The notes under the pieces were generated by a model. That model saw nothing but the letters and a program-made list of their open reading frames with translations, searched no databases and was not told the DNA's origin. Position numbers and translations under genes: made by a program. Positions 31,467-43,442 of a stretch of 64,000 nucleotides of DNA are shown piece after piece; position 1 is the first letter of the stretch, and every line of letters begins with the position of its first letter. The stretch comes from Glebionis coronaria (taxonomy: Eukaryota > Streptophyta > Magnoliopsida > Asterales > Asteraceae), in the NCBI GenBank assembly GCA_025667525.1, contig CM046875.1, positions 202,530,125 through 202,594,124 on the forward strand. The letters run 5' to 3'.

Positions 31467-31774
31467 CCGGAGATCGCTCTCAGCTCAGAAATTTCGTCAG
31501 CAAGTTTCTTGGTACGGTTCAATTTGGAAATGATCATATTGCAAAGATAATGGGTTACGGTGAATATCATATTGGGAATGTTAGAATTTCAAGAGTGTAT
31601 TACATGGAAGGTCTTGGTCACAACTTATTTTCTGTGGGACAATTTTGTGATGCAAACCTAGAAGTTGCTTTTCGAGAGCATACCTGCTTCATTCGTAATT
31701 TGGAAGGGGTTGATTTATTTTCTGTGGGACATGTCTGCACCTACAATTGGTCAAGATATACCATCAACAAGTAA
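31415..31774 (+). pseudogene. C1 protease C-terminal side and pre-integrase domain, truncated
   Basis: WYLDSGCSKHMTGD is the retropepsin-like active site of copia (DSG). QFGNDHIAKIMGYGEY and the GAG-pre-integrase segment [34 protein letters not shown] follow. At about 31714 the sequence leaves the pre-integrase domain. It jumps, through a 17-base copy of upstream sequence, to the linker after integrase. The integrase catalytic core is completely missing, so C1 could not integrate using its own enzyme. Confidence 0.85.
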
Positions 31775-33647
31775 TTCTCAACCAACACCTATTTCAACTA
31801 CCCATGTCATGCCTATTGATGATGAAGAGGATGATGATGATCATGATTTGGAATTCGCTCAAATGCGTGAACTTCCATTCTTTAGTGTACCTATTCCCGA
31901 CCCTAATCAAGCCGGGTCGTCCACCTCAGAGGAAGCTCCTTCTACAGTTTACTCCAATCTACGGATTCGTGAACATGACAGCAAGTGGACAAAGGATCAT
32001 CCTATAGATTTTATTATTGGTGACCCTAATCGTCCGGTATCCACACGAAGTCAGTTACAAGAAAGTGCAATGTTTTGTCACTTTGATGCTTTTCTCACTG
32101 AAGTTGAACCTAAGACATGGCAACAAGCTTTTACTCAATCCTGTTGGATAGAAGCTATGCAAGAAGAACTTAATGAATTTATACGTCTTGAAGTATGGGA
32201 ACTTGTCCCATGCCCGGATCAAGTGCAGTTACTCACTTTGAAATGGGTTTACAAGGTGAAACTCGACGAGTTAGGCGGAATATTGAAGAACAAAGCTCGT
32301 CTAGTAGCTCGTGGATACAAGCAATTATTGGGCATCGACTTTATGGAATCATTTGCACCTGTTGCCCGTTTGGAAGCTATTAGACTATTCCTCGCTTATG
32401 CAGCCCGTATGAATATGGTCGTCTATCAGATGGATGTGAAGACGGCATTTCTTAATGGTGAACTCAAGGAAGAGGTCTATGTTCAACAACCAGATGGTTT
32501 TGTGAATCCTAATTATCCTAATCATGTGTACAAGCTTAAGAAGGCTCTCTATGGGTTGAAGCAAGATCCTCGCGCATGGTATGATCTTTTGTCACAATTC
32601 CTCATTACGCAAGGCTTAGCTAAAGGCAAGGTGGATCCTACGCTGTTCATTCAGAAACGAGGTAAAGATATGATTATGGTACAAATATATGTTGATGATA
32701 TTATATTTGCAGCCTCGACCCAAACTTTATCCGACGAATTTAGGAAACTCATGTCTTCCAAGTTTAAGATGTCAATGATGGGCAAGGTATCATTCTTCTT
32801 AGGTCTTAAGATATCTCAGAGTCCCAGAGGCATCTTTATCAATCAATCTAAGTATGCCCTTGAATCGCTTAAGAAATACAAGATGGAATCTTGCGACCCC
32901 GTGGATACTCCAATGGTGGAACGAACTAAGCTTGATGCAGATCCACATGGAGTTGCTGTTGATCCGACACTTTATCGTGGAATGATAGGTACTCTTCTGT
33001 ATATCACAGCCAGTCGACCTGATCTTCAGTTTGCTATATGTATGTGTGCTAGGTATCAAACTAGGCCTACTGAGTTACACTTAGCTACTGTTAAAAGGAT
33101 CTTTCGATATCTTAAAGGAACCATTAATCGGGGACTTTGGTATTCGAAGGACTCTTCTATTGCACTTATGGCATATGCAGATGCGGATCACGCGGGTTGT
33201 CAAGATACAAGGCGTAGCACGAGTGGAACTTTGCAACTACTAGGAGATCGACTAATCAGCTGGGCATCGAAACGACAGAAAAGCGCTGCAATCTCAAGTA
33301 CGGAAGCAGAATACATAGCTATGTCCGGTTGCTGTGCTCAAATTCTTTGGATGAGATCGCAATTAACCGACTATGGTCTAGGTTTCAACAAAATTCCGAT
33401 GTACTGCGATAACAAAAGTGCAATTGCCTTATGCTGCAACAATGTTCAATTCCCCCGGTCGAAGCATATTGACATTCGCTACCATTTCATCAAGGAGCAA
33501 GTGGAAAATGGAGTAATAGAGCTTTACTTTGTCCGATCTGAGTATCAATTGGCGGATATTTTCACAAAGGCTTTAGATCGCGCTCGAATTGATTTTTTGG
33601 CCGACAAGCTAGGAATGAGAACTTTCTCGCCTGAGACTCTTAAGTAA
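31714..33647 (+). CDS. C1 reverse transcriptase and RNase H
   Basis: The frame opens at 31665, but real homology begins after the deletion junction. An acidic linker ([15 protein letters not shown]) precedes [16 protein letters not shown] motifs are [55 protein letters not shown] (Asp near 257 from the 31665 Met), [10 protein letters not shown] and IYVDDIIFA (Asp344-345). RNase H shows [27 protein letters not shown] and YCDNKSAI. It ends normally at TAA after SPETLK. It looks intact except that DPRAWYDLL replaces the usual APRAWYDLL. Upstream stops and the lost integrase make the element defective. Confidence 0.92.
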
Positions 33648-33650
33648 TTG

Positions 33651-35972
33651 GCAGATGAAGCGAAAGAATAGTGATGGTAAACTATTCTCTGTATCCTTGG
33701 TGATCATCTGTATATATTGTTTATATTTCTATCCACATAAGCAAAATACAAAAATATAAAACCATATAAAAACCATAAAAATTGAAAAATCTTGAAAAAT
33801 CCAAAAATATTTTTATTTTATTTTTCAAAGGCATGTCTTTTGGTACGATAATATTTACGACCTTAGAAATGTTGATTAATATTGACACGGCGCCATAAAT
33901 AGAGTTCGTACAAAAGTTGTAAATATTTCATAAAACATGCCCTTATGGCTTGTAGTCATTTCATACTGCAACCCGGTTTTCATATTAAAGTCAAGTATTT
34001 CTTATGAAAGCTTTGGCTCACAACGGGAATTAATTTTCTCGGGCAAGGTTTACTTTAAAACATTGTAAGGGATAAAGTTTACTTTATAACTTGGTCTAAC
34101 ACAAATCTATGTACGCCTCAGTGCATTTACTTGTTAAAACAAGAGAAGTCTTGTTTTTATGAAGCTATCATCTCTACAACCATAGCAATCTACAATTGGT
34201 ATCTACATACTCGACGATGCGACTACTCAACCGACGACTACAGCTCTTTCAATAGAACACGGGTCAACAATTGAGGGGGAGCAATTGTCAAGCATTCAGA
34301 ATCTTCGATGTCGAACGTGTCAAGTTCACAAGTAGGTGTCAAGACAACAATACCAATCGTACATGTGGTGTCAAGAGATGACTTCAGACGTGACGAGGCG
34401 ACCAACATATGCTGACAAGAACCATTTGATCTTATCATATGATGTTCTCATCTATCAGGTCCAACCTTGTCAATTCTTTTTTAATATGGTGAACATGTGA
34501 TCATGTTACAAATCGGTATCATATCTCATACATTTGATATCATGAAGATAAAACGGACTTGCATTTTTCTTCCCAAAACCTTTGTTAAAAATTCATTAAA
34601 TCAATTGATATTAAAAACATCGATTGGGTTAATATTTTTAATATGGGGGAGAAAATGTGATTTAATATGGGATATTATCACAAATGGTTTGACTTAATGT
34701 GCTGGCTCATCCCGACATGTGCGAAATGTTTTCGAATATCGTGGCATATGTTAAGGGGGAGCAAAATGGATTTGCATATCAAAATGGATTTGCTTCTTCA
34801 CACACTGTGAAAAGTAAGAAAGATCTTAAGAGTCCTACGCAAAATCTTCTTGATCTGGCCTGAACATCCGAGTAATACGAAAGTATTTACAATGAAGATG
34901 GAAATCCTTCTTGAGTGAATATCAAAAAGCTCATGGTAGGTGACTTGTGCGATTCTTTATGAATCAAACTTGTGATAACTGGAAAGCAACAGTGGTTTAA
35001 TACTTAAATGAATTTAAACACGTTCCAGGCCTCTACGCAATATCTTAGTGATCTTGCCAGAACACTCAGAGTGATACCTTAGTGTTCACAGTGATGAGTG
35101 GAAATCCTTCTAGTGTTAACCTCAAACAACACTTGGTAGGTAACTTGCAAGATTCTATACGAATCAAGCTCGTGACAACTGGAAAGCAACGATGGTGCGG
35201 TTCTTAATTGAATTTCACTTGTTCCAGGAACATGAATTGACGGCTTCAAATCATGCGGATATTATTATCCAAGTGATTCACTCTTTACGTTCGCAGTCAG
35301 CTTTGGACGGTCGAGTAAAGAGAACGGGTTTACCCGCGAAATCTTGTCAAGGAGGTTCTTTATTGAAACTACCTGCCACAAGTACGATATTTAATATCAT
35401 CCAACGGTCTTCACCGACCGGAGGTAAAATGCTACCGAATTAGAATGAAATGTTCAAGGCCATTTCATTCGTGTATATGGTTTGTTGCTAACTGTCTTAT
35501 GCAGCGTAACAAGAAGGTGGCATTGCGGTGTACAATCCAGAAGAAGTCGTCACCACATGCTTATACTGCATACACTCAGTACTTCAACAAATTCAAGAAA
35601 GTCTGAAGGTCAAGTCTTCCGCTGTATCAAACTCTGAAGCTTTCAAGAATTATAAAGATATAAGTATGTGGAACATGAAGTCACGAAGAGGCGAATATCA
35701 CAAGTGATGAATGCACAAGGTCAAGTCAAGGAAACATGCTCAAGGCTAAAGTCAAAGATCACATCAAGCATATTCACAAGAGCAAGATCGAAGACTCAAG
35801 CATAGTATGCTAGGTTTAAGATTTTGTAAAATGGTGTGACCTCCCTTTGGGGGAGATTGTTGGAAATACGTTTTTCCAAGGAAAGTCTCTGTCACATCAT
35901 TATTAGCATAGATCACGAGCTATAGACTATTTAGGACATTGTAACTTGGAGTGGCCTCCCTTTGGGGGAGAT
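33651..35972 (+). other. C1 3' non-coding region (2.3 kb)
   Basis: There is no convincing ORF on either strand. It is exceptionally long for a copia element. It is conserved in C2 (43973-46076) apart from a 0.65-kb block (about 44339-44990) that C1 lacks. It contains a tandem duplication of about 200 bp (34835-35228) and a conserved hairpin with CGGTC/GACCG arms near 35410. It ends in GGGGGAGAT purine tracts. Confidence 0.75.
34835..35228 (+). repeat. Degenerate ~200-bp tandem duplication in copia 3' region
   Basis: Unit 1 (about 34835-35028) and unit 2 (35029-35228) share, in order: CCT(CT)ACGCAA-ATCTT, TGGAAATCCTTCT, CATGGTAGGTGACTTG or ACTTGGTAGGTAACTTG, ACTGGAAAGCAAC, and GTTCCAGG. C2 retains the same two-unit arrangement (about 45028-45421). 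The duplication therefore predates the two copies and was kept. Confidence 0.8.
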
Positions 35973-36017
35973 TGTTGGAAATACGTTTTTACGTATTTAG
36001 AAAGGATCGGTCACTTT
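35858..36017 (+). repeat. C1 duplicated PPT/LTR starts and truncated 3' LTR
   Basis: CTCCCTTTGGGGGAGAT followed by TGTTGGAAATACGTTTTT occurs twice, with LTR starts at 35858 and 35973. The first copy leaves LTR sequence after about 24 bases. The second follows it through CGGTCACT (36017) and then diverges. CT-rich sequence to about 36131 might be a diverged or rearranged LTR remainder, but I cannot align it with confidence. Confidence 0.75.
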
Positions 36018-36131
36018 CATTTTAATCAATTCCATCTTTCTTTCTTATTCCTCTCCTTTCTCTCTCTACCTTTCTCTGTCTAGTTCTTCATTCCTCTACT
36101 TTCTTTAGATCAATCAAACACATCTACAATC

Positions 36132-36957
36132 CTAAGAAATTAAGGACCTACAAAGTCTATCCAAAAAGACCCTTATAAGGTATGAGGATAAATATATCCA
36201 AGTCCGAAAAGGAGGCGGATCGTTGTATATCAAAGTCCAAAATAAAGATTGAAGAAAAATGATGAAGTCGTGGTCCTAATATAAAGAATCTCTCAAAAAC
36301 GTCAAGTGAAGAAATTCCAAATATATGAAGAGAAGACCATAATTTCAAGAACGTCTTCCCAAGATTTGAAGTATGAAGTACATGCCAAATATCGGTCCAA
36401 GAAACGTCTCAAATCGTGAAACGAGTTATGCCAAGATATGAACTTAAGGAGATACACGAGAAGTCGTTTTAAAAGATTTTGTCCTTCGGCTAACTATCGA
36501 TTAAATCGTGCTACTTTGCTTTCGGACTAATAAATACTCAAATAAGTCAGTATGAATCACTTGTGATCCATGACAAATAGTTAAAAATGCTAGTAACCCA
36601 TTTCCTTTTATAATAACTAGGATTGCGGGGAGAAAAAGTATTACACAATTTGGACGTATGAGTAGTGTTAGCATTGTGACTTGTACCAACAATGATCTCG
36701 TTTTTGCACTTAGCATGGAATGTATGACAATCAAGGATGAAGAAGTTTACTCTAAGGGACATTTACTTGTTTCTATTCTTTGACCCTAAAAGTCACATTC
36801 GTGATGAGAATCATATATTATGTCTTTACACATTCTCGTAGTATTATTGCAAGTCTTTTACTTTTCAATAAAGGTTAATAAAATTGAATCTTGGTGATGC
36901 TTAGATACTTTATTCTAGCATTGCGTTAGGGCACGGCAATGGCTTAGTATTGGGGAG
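36132..36957 (+). other. E6 3' region and PPT (Athila-like, 5' part missing)
   Basis: It aligns with the E1 3' region (about 20395-20800): shared runs include CCAAGTCC-AAAAGGAGGCGG and GATCGTTGTATATC. It ends ...TTAGTATTGGGGAG, a PPT directly before the LTR at 36958. Its left border against C1 is fuzzy. No gene is present; short ORFs are chance. Confidence 0.75.
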
Positions 36958-39900
36958 TGATGAGATGGCATTTATACATGATCTCATCGTTCTTTTCGGG
37001 CTTTAAATGCATTAAAATGTCATAAAATACCATATATATGCTTGTGTTTGTTCATTTGTGTATTTTAGGTATGGATATCGTGAAAAAGAAAAAAGATCAC
37101 AAGAAACAAGGAAAAACGGACACGAGAAACGAAGCCGTACAAAGAACCGGGCCCTAGTTCATGAATTATCCAAGATTAAACCTTGAAGACTTGAAGAAAT
37201 ACAAGATTGATCCTCAATGAATGAAGATATGACACTTAAAACCCTTGTGAATTCATAATTACAAGTTTGGTCCATTAAGTTTGTCAAAATTACAAAAATG
37301 GTCCTTCAACTTTGAAGAAATGGCAAGATTAGTCCCTCATCAATTCTAAATTGTCAATTATGGTCCCTAATGAAGTCAAAGATACATTGAAGACCTTTGA
37401 AGATCAAGAATGTCAAAAATCAGTCCCTCAATTATGGAAAAATGTCAAAAACAACCCTTGAAACACTTTTGCCAAAGTTTTGGGGCAAAAGTGTGAAAAT
37501 CATAACTTAAACAACAAAGGAATGCGTTTAAGTGAGCTGAAAAACTTGTTATGCATCTTTTCCCAAAAACAAAGGACCAAAACTGCCAAGCTGAAAGTTC
37601 AAATTCCTAATAAAGCGGGTAACATTTACTGTTGAGATTTTACCAGCCAAGAACACCCTTTTACCAAGGATGAAAAATGAAGAAAACAAAGGGTAAAGTG
37701 AAATTGGTTGTTCCCACGTGTAATTCACATCACCTCAATCAAATCCCACACAAAAAACCTTAAACTCCACTACCAGAAAGATACCCCCATCCCCACTCAC
37801 ATGACGACACCTGGCAAAAGATCATGACATGGAAAAATCAACATACTTAAGCCTTTCCTTACTCACCAAGTACTCAATGAACGTCCCTGATTCACCCAAG
37901 CAAGCTGGCAACAAGCCTAGAAGATTCTACAAGGATAATTTAGGAATTTCAGTGCTAGGGTTTATGAATAGTGTTTTGTATGCATTTGCCTATAAAAGGA
38001 GACCTCAACTTGTGAGAGTCCCTTTGTTCCAAATTTTGGCTATTATCTTTGTAATTACTTTTTATTTAAATAAAATTTGAATTTCCTAAAATTTGTGAAA
38101 TCTCTTTTGTGTTTATTAAAAGTTGGTGTTTGAATAGCTGAAATATGTGTTCCATTTGATGTTATAGACCTTCCTTAATCTTGTGGTTAAGGCACGTCTA
38201 TGTTTGAAAGGTTTTCAAAGGTTCAAAAACCTTGAAATCCTAGTTTCTATGTTGGTTATTATCTTGTACTAACCCTTAGCCAAAAGCCTTAAGCTCCTAT
38301 AAGCTTGTTGACACCAAGCCTGAGAAGAGTTTTAAGCTCTTGGTTGAGTTGTTTGCTCATTTGTGTTGAAGAATCATCATAATCAAAACCTTGTTCTACT
38401 TTGAACATCAGCAGGTTTTGATCTTCCTTTTTGAAGAACCTTGGTCTTGTTCTAGTTGTTGAACAAGGTCCAAGGAGCATAGTTGGTCCTCCTAGGATGT
38501 TGTGGATGACAATTATAATCCCTTGTTTAAGTTTCCCCTAAAAATTTCATGTTATTGCCTCTTTTTGATTTTGTGCTTTGATTTTGTGTTCTTGTGTTTG
38601 AGGTTGTGATTTTTGTGTTTGAATCTATTAGTTGTCTCCTAGGAAGTGTTTTTGAATCATAAAATCTGTAGGTTGTGTTTTAAAATCACAAGTTGCTTTG
38701 AAAAGTTGTGGATTAAGGTGTGTTTGGTATAACATCCTGTTTTAGACTTGTGATGTTTTAAGTTGATGCTTTGTGTTGCTTTGTGTTGGAACCTGTTTCA
38801 TAGGTGCTAAGTGACATTTATCTGCAAGCTTTGTGCATATTAACACCTAGAATCAACAATAGGCTCTAAAATCTTGTAAACTTGTTGAAATTGGCTGTGG
38901 TTTAAGGGACACCTAGTTCTAATCATAGACTAGGGTTAACAAGTGATTAAATCTAGTTAGTTACACCAGGGAAGTAGGATTGAAGTGTTGAATTTGGATC
39001 TTTGGTCATTTATATCAGCAAAGTGTGCAAGTGTTCTTGAAGTTCATATCAGCAAGTGTAATCTGCTTTGATCTTGTTCCATACTTTGATTCAGTGATTG
39101 ATTTAAGTTTGTTTGTGCTTAATAACAGTTTATATAGCTTGTGTATGCATCTGGTTGAAATTGGAGTGCTTATTCTAGCTTAAAACTGATTAAGTGTTCA
39201 TAACTGCTTAATATCCATGTCTGTGCTAGATCTGAGCATCTTTTGATTTGTCTGTGCTAATTGGTGATACTGAAGTGTGTTTTTGTGCTTGATTGTGACT
39301 CCTTGTGATTAACTGATCACTTGGGTGCCCTTGTCTTCCAATAAAACATACAGAATCTCTCTAAAATCAAAGGTAAAATAGTCAAGGCAGTGGGAACCAG
39401 TTCCTACTGAAAGTTCCCCCTGCTAGTGTTAATTGGACATCAGCTTATCAATAAGCTATTCTAGCTTATTTTACCCAGCAACACTTTGATTTTGTAATAG
39501 GTGCTCATTATTTGACCCATTTGTTCATACTAGAGCAATTGGTGGGTTGACTTTAGGGTTTGACTAGAAAACCAACTTAATTGACTTTTTCATAAGTGCT
39601 TATGGCTTATTCCAGCTTATTGGTTTTGCTTATTGGATTTTGGTTGATTGATTTGGCTTATTGAAGTCATTTGTAACATTTTGAAAGTTGAATCAAGTCC
39701 TGAGGTGCCCTAGAAATAAAACCTGACTATTTTGTCTTTAGTAGATTTGTACTTGGCTTATTTCTGGCTTATTGAGTGTGCTTTTTCAAAATTTCTTTTT
39801 ACAGATCTCTTTAGTATCCCAAAAGAAGGTTGTGTGTCAAATTAGAGCTTATGGCATTAGCTTATTGCTTAATGGGCTTAATGGCCCAATAAGGATAAGC

Positions 39901-40860
39901 TGTTTGTTCACTAAGCTGTGATAAGCTCACTTTCAGCTTTTGGGCCTTTAGAGTTTTGTGTTTAGAATTGAATTTTAAGTCAGATAGGGCTTTTCTAAAT
40001 CAATTGGGCCAAGTTTGACTTTTTGGGCCCATTAAGCCCATTTGTGTTGACTGTTTTGGGTTTTGGCCCATTTGGGGGCCCAATAGGGGTATTCTGGTCT
40101 TTTCACTTTCATTTTCTGATTATTTAGGTTAAAATAAACTAGTTTGCAAGTTTTTAGAATTTTTTATAATTTTTGGATTTTTAATATTATTTTAATATTA
40201 TTTTATTATTATTTTTCAAATTTCACATTTTTGCACTTCTTATATTTTTCTTAGCTTAAATACATTAAAATAGGAATTTTGCAACTTTTAGATTAATTTT
40301 ATCACCTTTAGATTAATTTCTATAATTATTTTAAGTTTTAATAGTATTTAAATCCTTTTAAATAGTTTTTCTTAGTTTAAAAATTTATAAAAATAGTTTT
40401 TAATCTTTTTAGGTCATTTTAGAGGTTTACCAATTGAAAAATCTTTATTTGGGCTTTTTGATAATTAATTTGATTTTTAGGGCTTTAATTAGCATTTAAA
40501 AATTAATATTTAATTAATTAAAAGGTTTGAAAAAGTTTTGATCATTAGTAAACTCTTAGTTTATTTATTTTGATTTTTGATGAATTTTTGGTAATTTTAG
40601 AATTAATTTTTATTTTTGTACTTTTTACGGTTTTACGTTAGTCGTAGTAGTAATTAATTTCACGTCTTCGTCATTCTCTTTTCTCATCCCATTCTTTCAA
40701 ATATTAATCTCAAATCTTGCTACATTTTAGTCACACACATATACCTCCTTGGGAAACGAACTTCATTGGGTCATTAGTGTTTGATTTTCCTAAATCATCA
40801 CTTAATACTTTACCGCTCATTTACGCTCTTTTTCCTAAAAGACGTAATTTACCACAATCA
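36958..40860 (+). repeat. E6 3' LTR (A-type, 3.9 kb)
   Basis: It starts TGATGAGATGG after a PPT and ends TTACCACAATCA. A TATA box TATAAAAG lies at 37991-37998. It shares ordered blocks with the reverse complement of the E5 LTR (for example CCCCTGCTAGTGTTAATT and ATTTGACCCATTT), so it is the same broad family but a distinct copy. The terminal inverted repeat GATGAGAT / ATCTCATC and the two UCCU-loop hairpins (40782-40797 and 40827-40842) are present. The right flank GCCCC has no partner in the window. No ORF is supportable. Confidence 0.88.
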
Positions 40861-41644
40861 GCCCCATAAAGTCAATGACCCAAACGTCAAAGATCTCACA
40901 CACTTGGATGATATTTTATGGCATTTCATCTTTTTGTGAGGCTTTTCCTTGTCGTTGGCATGAGTCACACGACTTCACAAGCTCATGTGCATCTCGGTAA
41001 ATAGTAGGCCAAAAGAAACCGGCATCGAAAACCTTCTTAGTCGTGAGATTAGCACCGTGGTGACCACCCGTGGGTCCCTCGTGACAAGCTCTAAGGATGT
41101 TAGAAGCTTCGGTACCAAAGACACAACGTCGAATAATTTGATCCGCACAAGTTTGAAACAAGTAAGGGTCGTTCCAAAAATAGAACTTGACGTCACGAAA
41201 TAATTTTCGTTTTTCTTGAGTCGTCATACCCTTGACGATGAAGTTGCCTGCATGGTAATTTACGATGTCCGCAAACCATGGGGTAGAAGAATCAAGCTTA
41301 GAATTCACTACACCAAGTGTCTCGAGTGGAAATGTTTCGGTGATTTCCTTGGGCTCGTAAACACTTTGGTGAGGATCTTCTAAACGAGAAAGATGATCGG
41401 CCGCTAGATTCTCGGCTTCTTTTTTGTCAACGATTTTGTGATCAAATTCTTGAAGGAGGAGAATCCAACGAAGTAATCTCGGCTTTTTAATAGCCAAATG
41501 ATCCGTATACACTATGCATTTAGTCAAGACGAGACAAGGTCGGAATTTCTCAAATGCATACACCACGACAAGGAAATCCTTTTCCGTTGTAGTGTATTTT
41601 AGTTGAGCCTCGGTCATCGTCTTGCTAGCATAGTGAATAGGCAA
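40861..41644 (-). pseudogene. E5 RNase H C-terminal part and integrase N-terminal part
   Basis: [24 protein letters not shown] and YTDHLAI are RNase H, with a short in-frame deletion after LAI relative to E1. [13 protein letters not shown] leads into the integrase zinc domain (H...H, then [17 protein letters not shown]). An in-frame TAA interrupts after DEMP (about 40916), yet homology runs on through CEIFDVWVIDFMG, which includes the first catalytic Asp. The sequence is then cut by the E6 LTR at 40861. The remaining two catalytic acids are absent. Confidence 0.85.
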
Positions 41645-42712
41645 GAAGTGTTTTCATGATGTTTCCCCAATACGGCCACAATAGCGTAGTCACTAGCATC
41701 ACACATGAGCTCAAAGGGGAGGTTCCAATTGGGAGCAACAAGAATGGGAGCTTCGGTAAGTTTCCTCTTAAGGATTTCAAAGGCTCGTACACAATCTTCG
41801 TCAAAGACAAAACGTGCATCTTTTTCAAGGAGATGTGTAATAGGTCGAGAGATCTTTGAAAAATCCTTGATGAATCGACGATAAAAGTCCGCGTGGCCTA
41901 GGAAACTCCTAACTCCCTTAACGGTTTTGGGATGAGGTAATTTGGCGATGACGTCTACCTTAGCTTGATCTACCTCAATCCCCGCTTTCGAAACCTTGTG
42001 CCCTAAGACGATTCCACTTTTAACCATAAAATGACATTTTTCCCAATTAAGCACAAGGTTGGTTTCCTCACAATGCTTCAACATTCTCTCAAGATTCGAC
42101 AAACACGAAGTGAATGAACTACCAAACACGGAAAAGTCATCCATGAAGACTTCCATCGTCTTCTCGATCATATCATGAAAAATATCCATCATGCACCTTT
42201 GAAAGGTTCTCGGTGCATTGCAAAGTCCGAATGGCATTCTACGATAGGCAAACGTTCCATATGGACACGTAAACGTAGTTTTTTCTTGATCACGAGGATC
42301 GATGGGAATTTGGAAGTAGCCGGAAAAACCATCTAAAAAGCAATAGAAATCGTGTCCCGCAAGACGCTCCAACATTTGGTCCATGAAGGGCGAGGGAAAA
42401 TGGTCTTTTCGAGTGGCTTCATTCAACTTTCGATAGTCAATGCACACTCTCCATCCGGTCACGAGTCTAGTGGGAATTAACTCGTTGGCATTGTTTGGCA
42501 CAACGGTCATTCCTCCCTTTTTAGGGACACAATGAATAGGACTCACCCAAGGGCTATCGGAAATAGGGTAAATCATTCCCGCGTCAAGGAGTTTTAGGAC
42601 TTCCTTTTTTATGACATCGTGAATTTTGGGGTTCACCCTCCATTGACATTGGATTGCGGGTTTGTAATCTTCTTTCATTAAGCTTTTGTGGGTACAAAAT
42701 TTGGGATGATCC
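41614..42712 (-). pseudogene. E5 reverse transcriptase and RNase H N-terminal part
   Basis: The frame 42678-41614 contains [52 protein letters not shown] and [12 protein letters not shown], with all RT catalytic acids. The connection (RSFLGHADFYRRFI) and CDASDYAIVAVLG of RNase H follow. A frameshift near 41640 moves the rest of RNase H to another frame. A one-base loss near 42712 separates it from the upstream linker, where relatives read FCTHK. Confidence 0.88.
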
Positions 42713-43442
42713 CCTTAATGTCGGATAACTTCCACGCAATTGCCCCTTTGTGATCCTTTAGAACATCGACAAGTGCGGTTTTTTCATCATCCGAAAGATC
42801 TTTCGCAATAATAACCGACAACTTGTCGTCCTCCTCCAAAAATACATATTAGAGATGAGGAGGTGAATCTTTCAACTCGAGGATAGGTGGTTCCTCAATT
42901 GAAGATTTGGGCTCGATACTCATAACCTCCTCGGGTGGAGGAAATGGGAAATCGTTAAGAAAATCCTTGATAATCGAGAAGTCTTCATCATTGTCGAGGT
43001 CTTCGTCACAAGTACGTGGAACATCGAATTCTTCCAACGTAAAACCACCACCTTCAAATGGAGTGAAGGTTGGTGTCGAGTTATCAAGAATGGGATCTAA
43101 CATAGTGGGATTGCCACTATTTTCATCATCACCAAAACCTAGAACTTCTTGTGAAAATTCCTCGAAAACAACGTCAATCATATCAACGAGGTTTATGGTT
43201 GCAACGGAATAAACATGAGAAATTTGAGAAATTTGAGTTGAATTTATAACAAGTTCCTCGTCGTTGAAACGTAAGGTGATCTTTCTAGCATGCACATCGA
43301 TTAAAGCCATAGACGTATCTAAAAACGAACGACCTAAAATGAGAGGAACTTGAGGATCCGTGGGAATATCGACAAAACGATAAATTCTACCGGATAATAG
43401 AACTTTCCCACTTTCACAAAAACGTCTTCCGCCAATCCACAT
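42713..43442 (-). pseudogene. E5 protease C-terminal part and PR-RT linker
   Basis: FVDIPTDPQVPLILGRSFLDTSMALIDVHARKI is the end of PR. An acidic linker (CDEDLDNDEDFSIIKDFLNDFPFPPPEEV) and LELKDSPPHL follow, then TAA (42849-42851), then YVFLEEDDKL in the same frame. The stop replaces a sense codon present in E1 (HLEYVFLED). The linker differs strongly from that of E2, which has only a short tail there. Confidence 0.8.

Larger units (their letters stand above)
25780..36017 (+). mobile_element. C1: Ty1/copia retrotransposon, integrase-deleted, 3' LTR truncated
   Basis: The order is 5' LTR, PBS, satellite-like leader, gag, long coiled-coil/linker region, PR fragment, RT, RNase H, a 2.3-kb 3' non-coding region, and a partial 3' LTR. 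The gag-RT-last order with YVDD and the tRNA-Met-like PBS establish Ty1/copia. The integrase is absent. The proteins resemble copia sequences I remember from composite-family plants. The left flank is an Athila LTR fragment (E8) and the right flank is an Athila 3' region (E6). These are not contiguous target sequence, so the right end has been rearranged. Confidence 0.9.
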
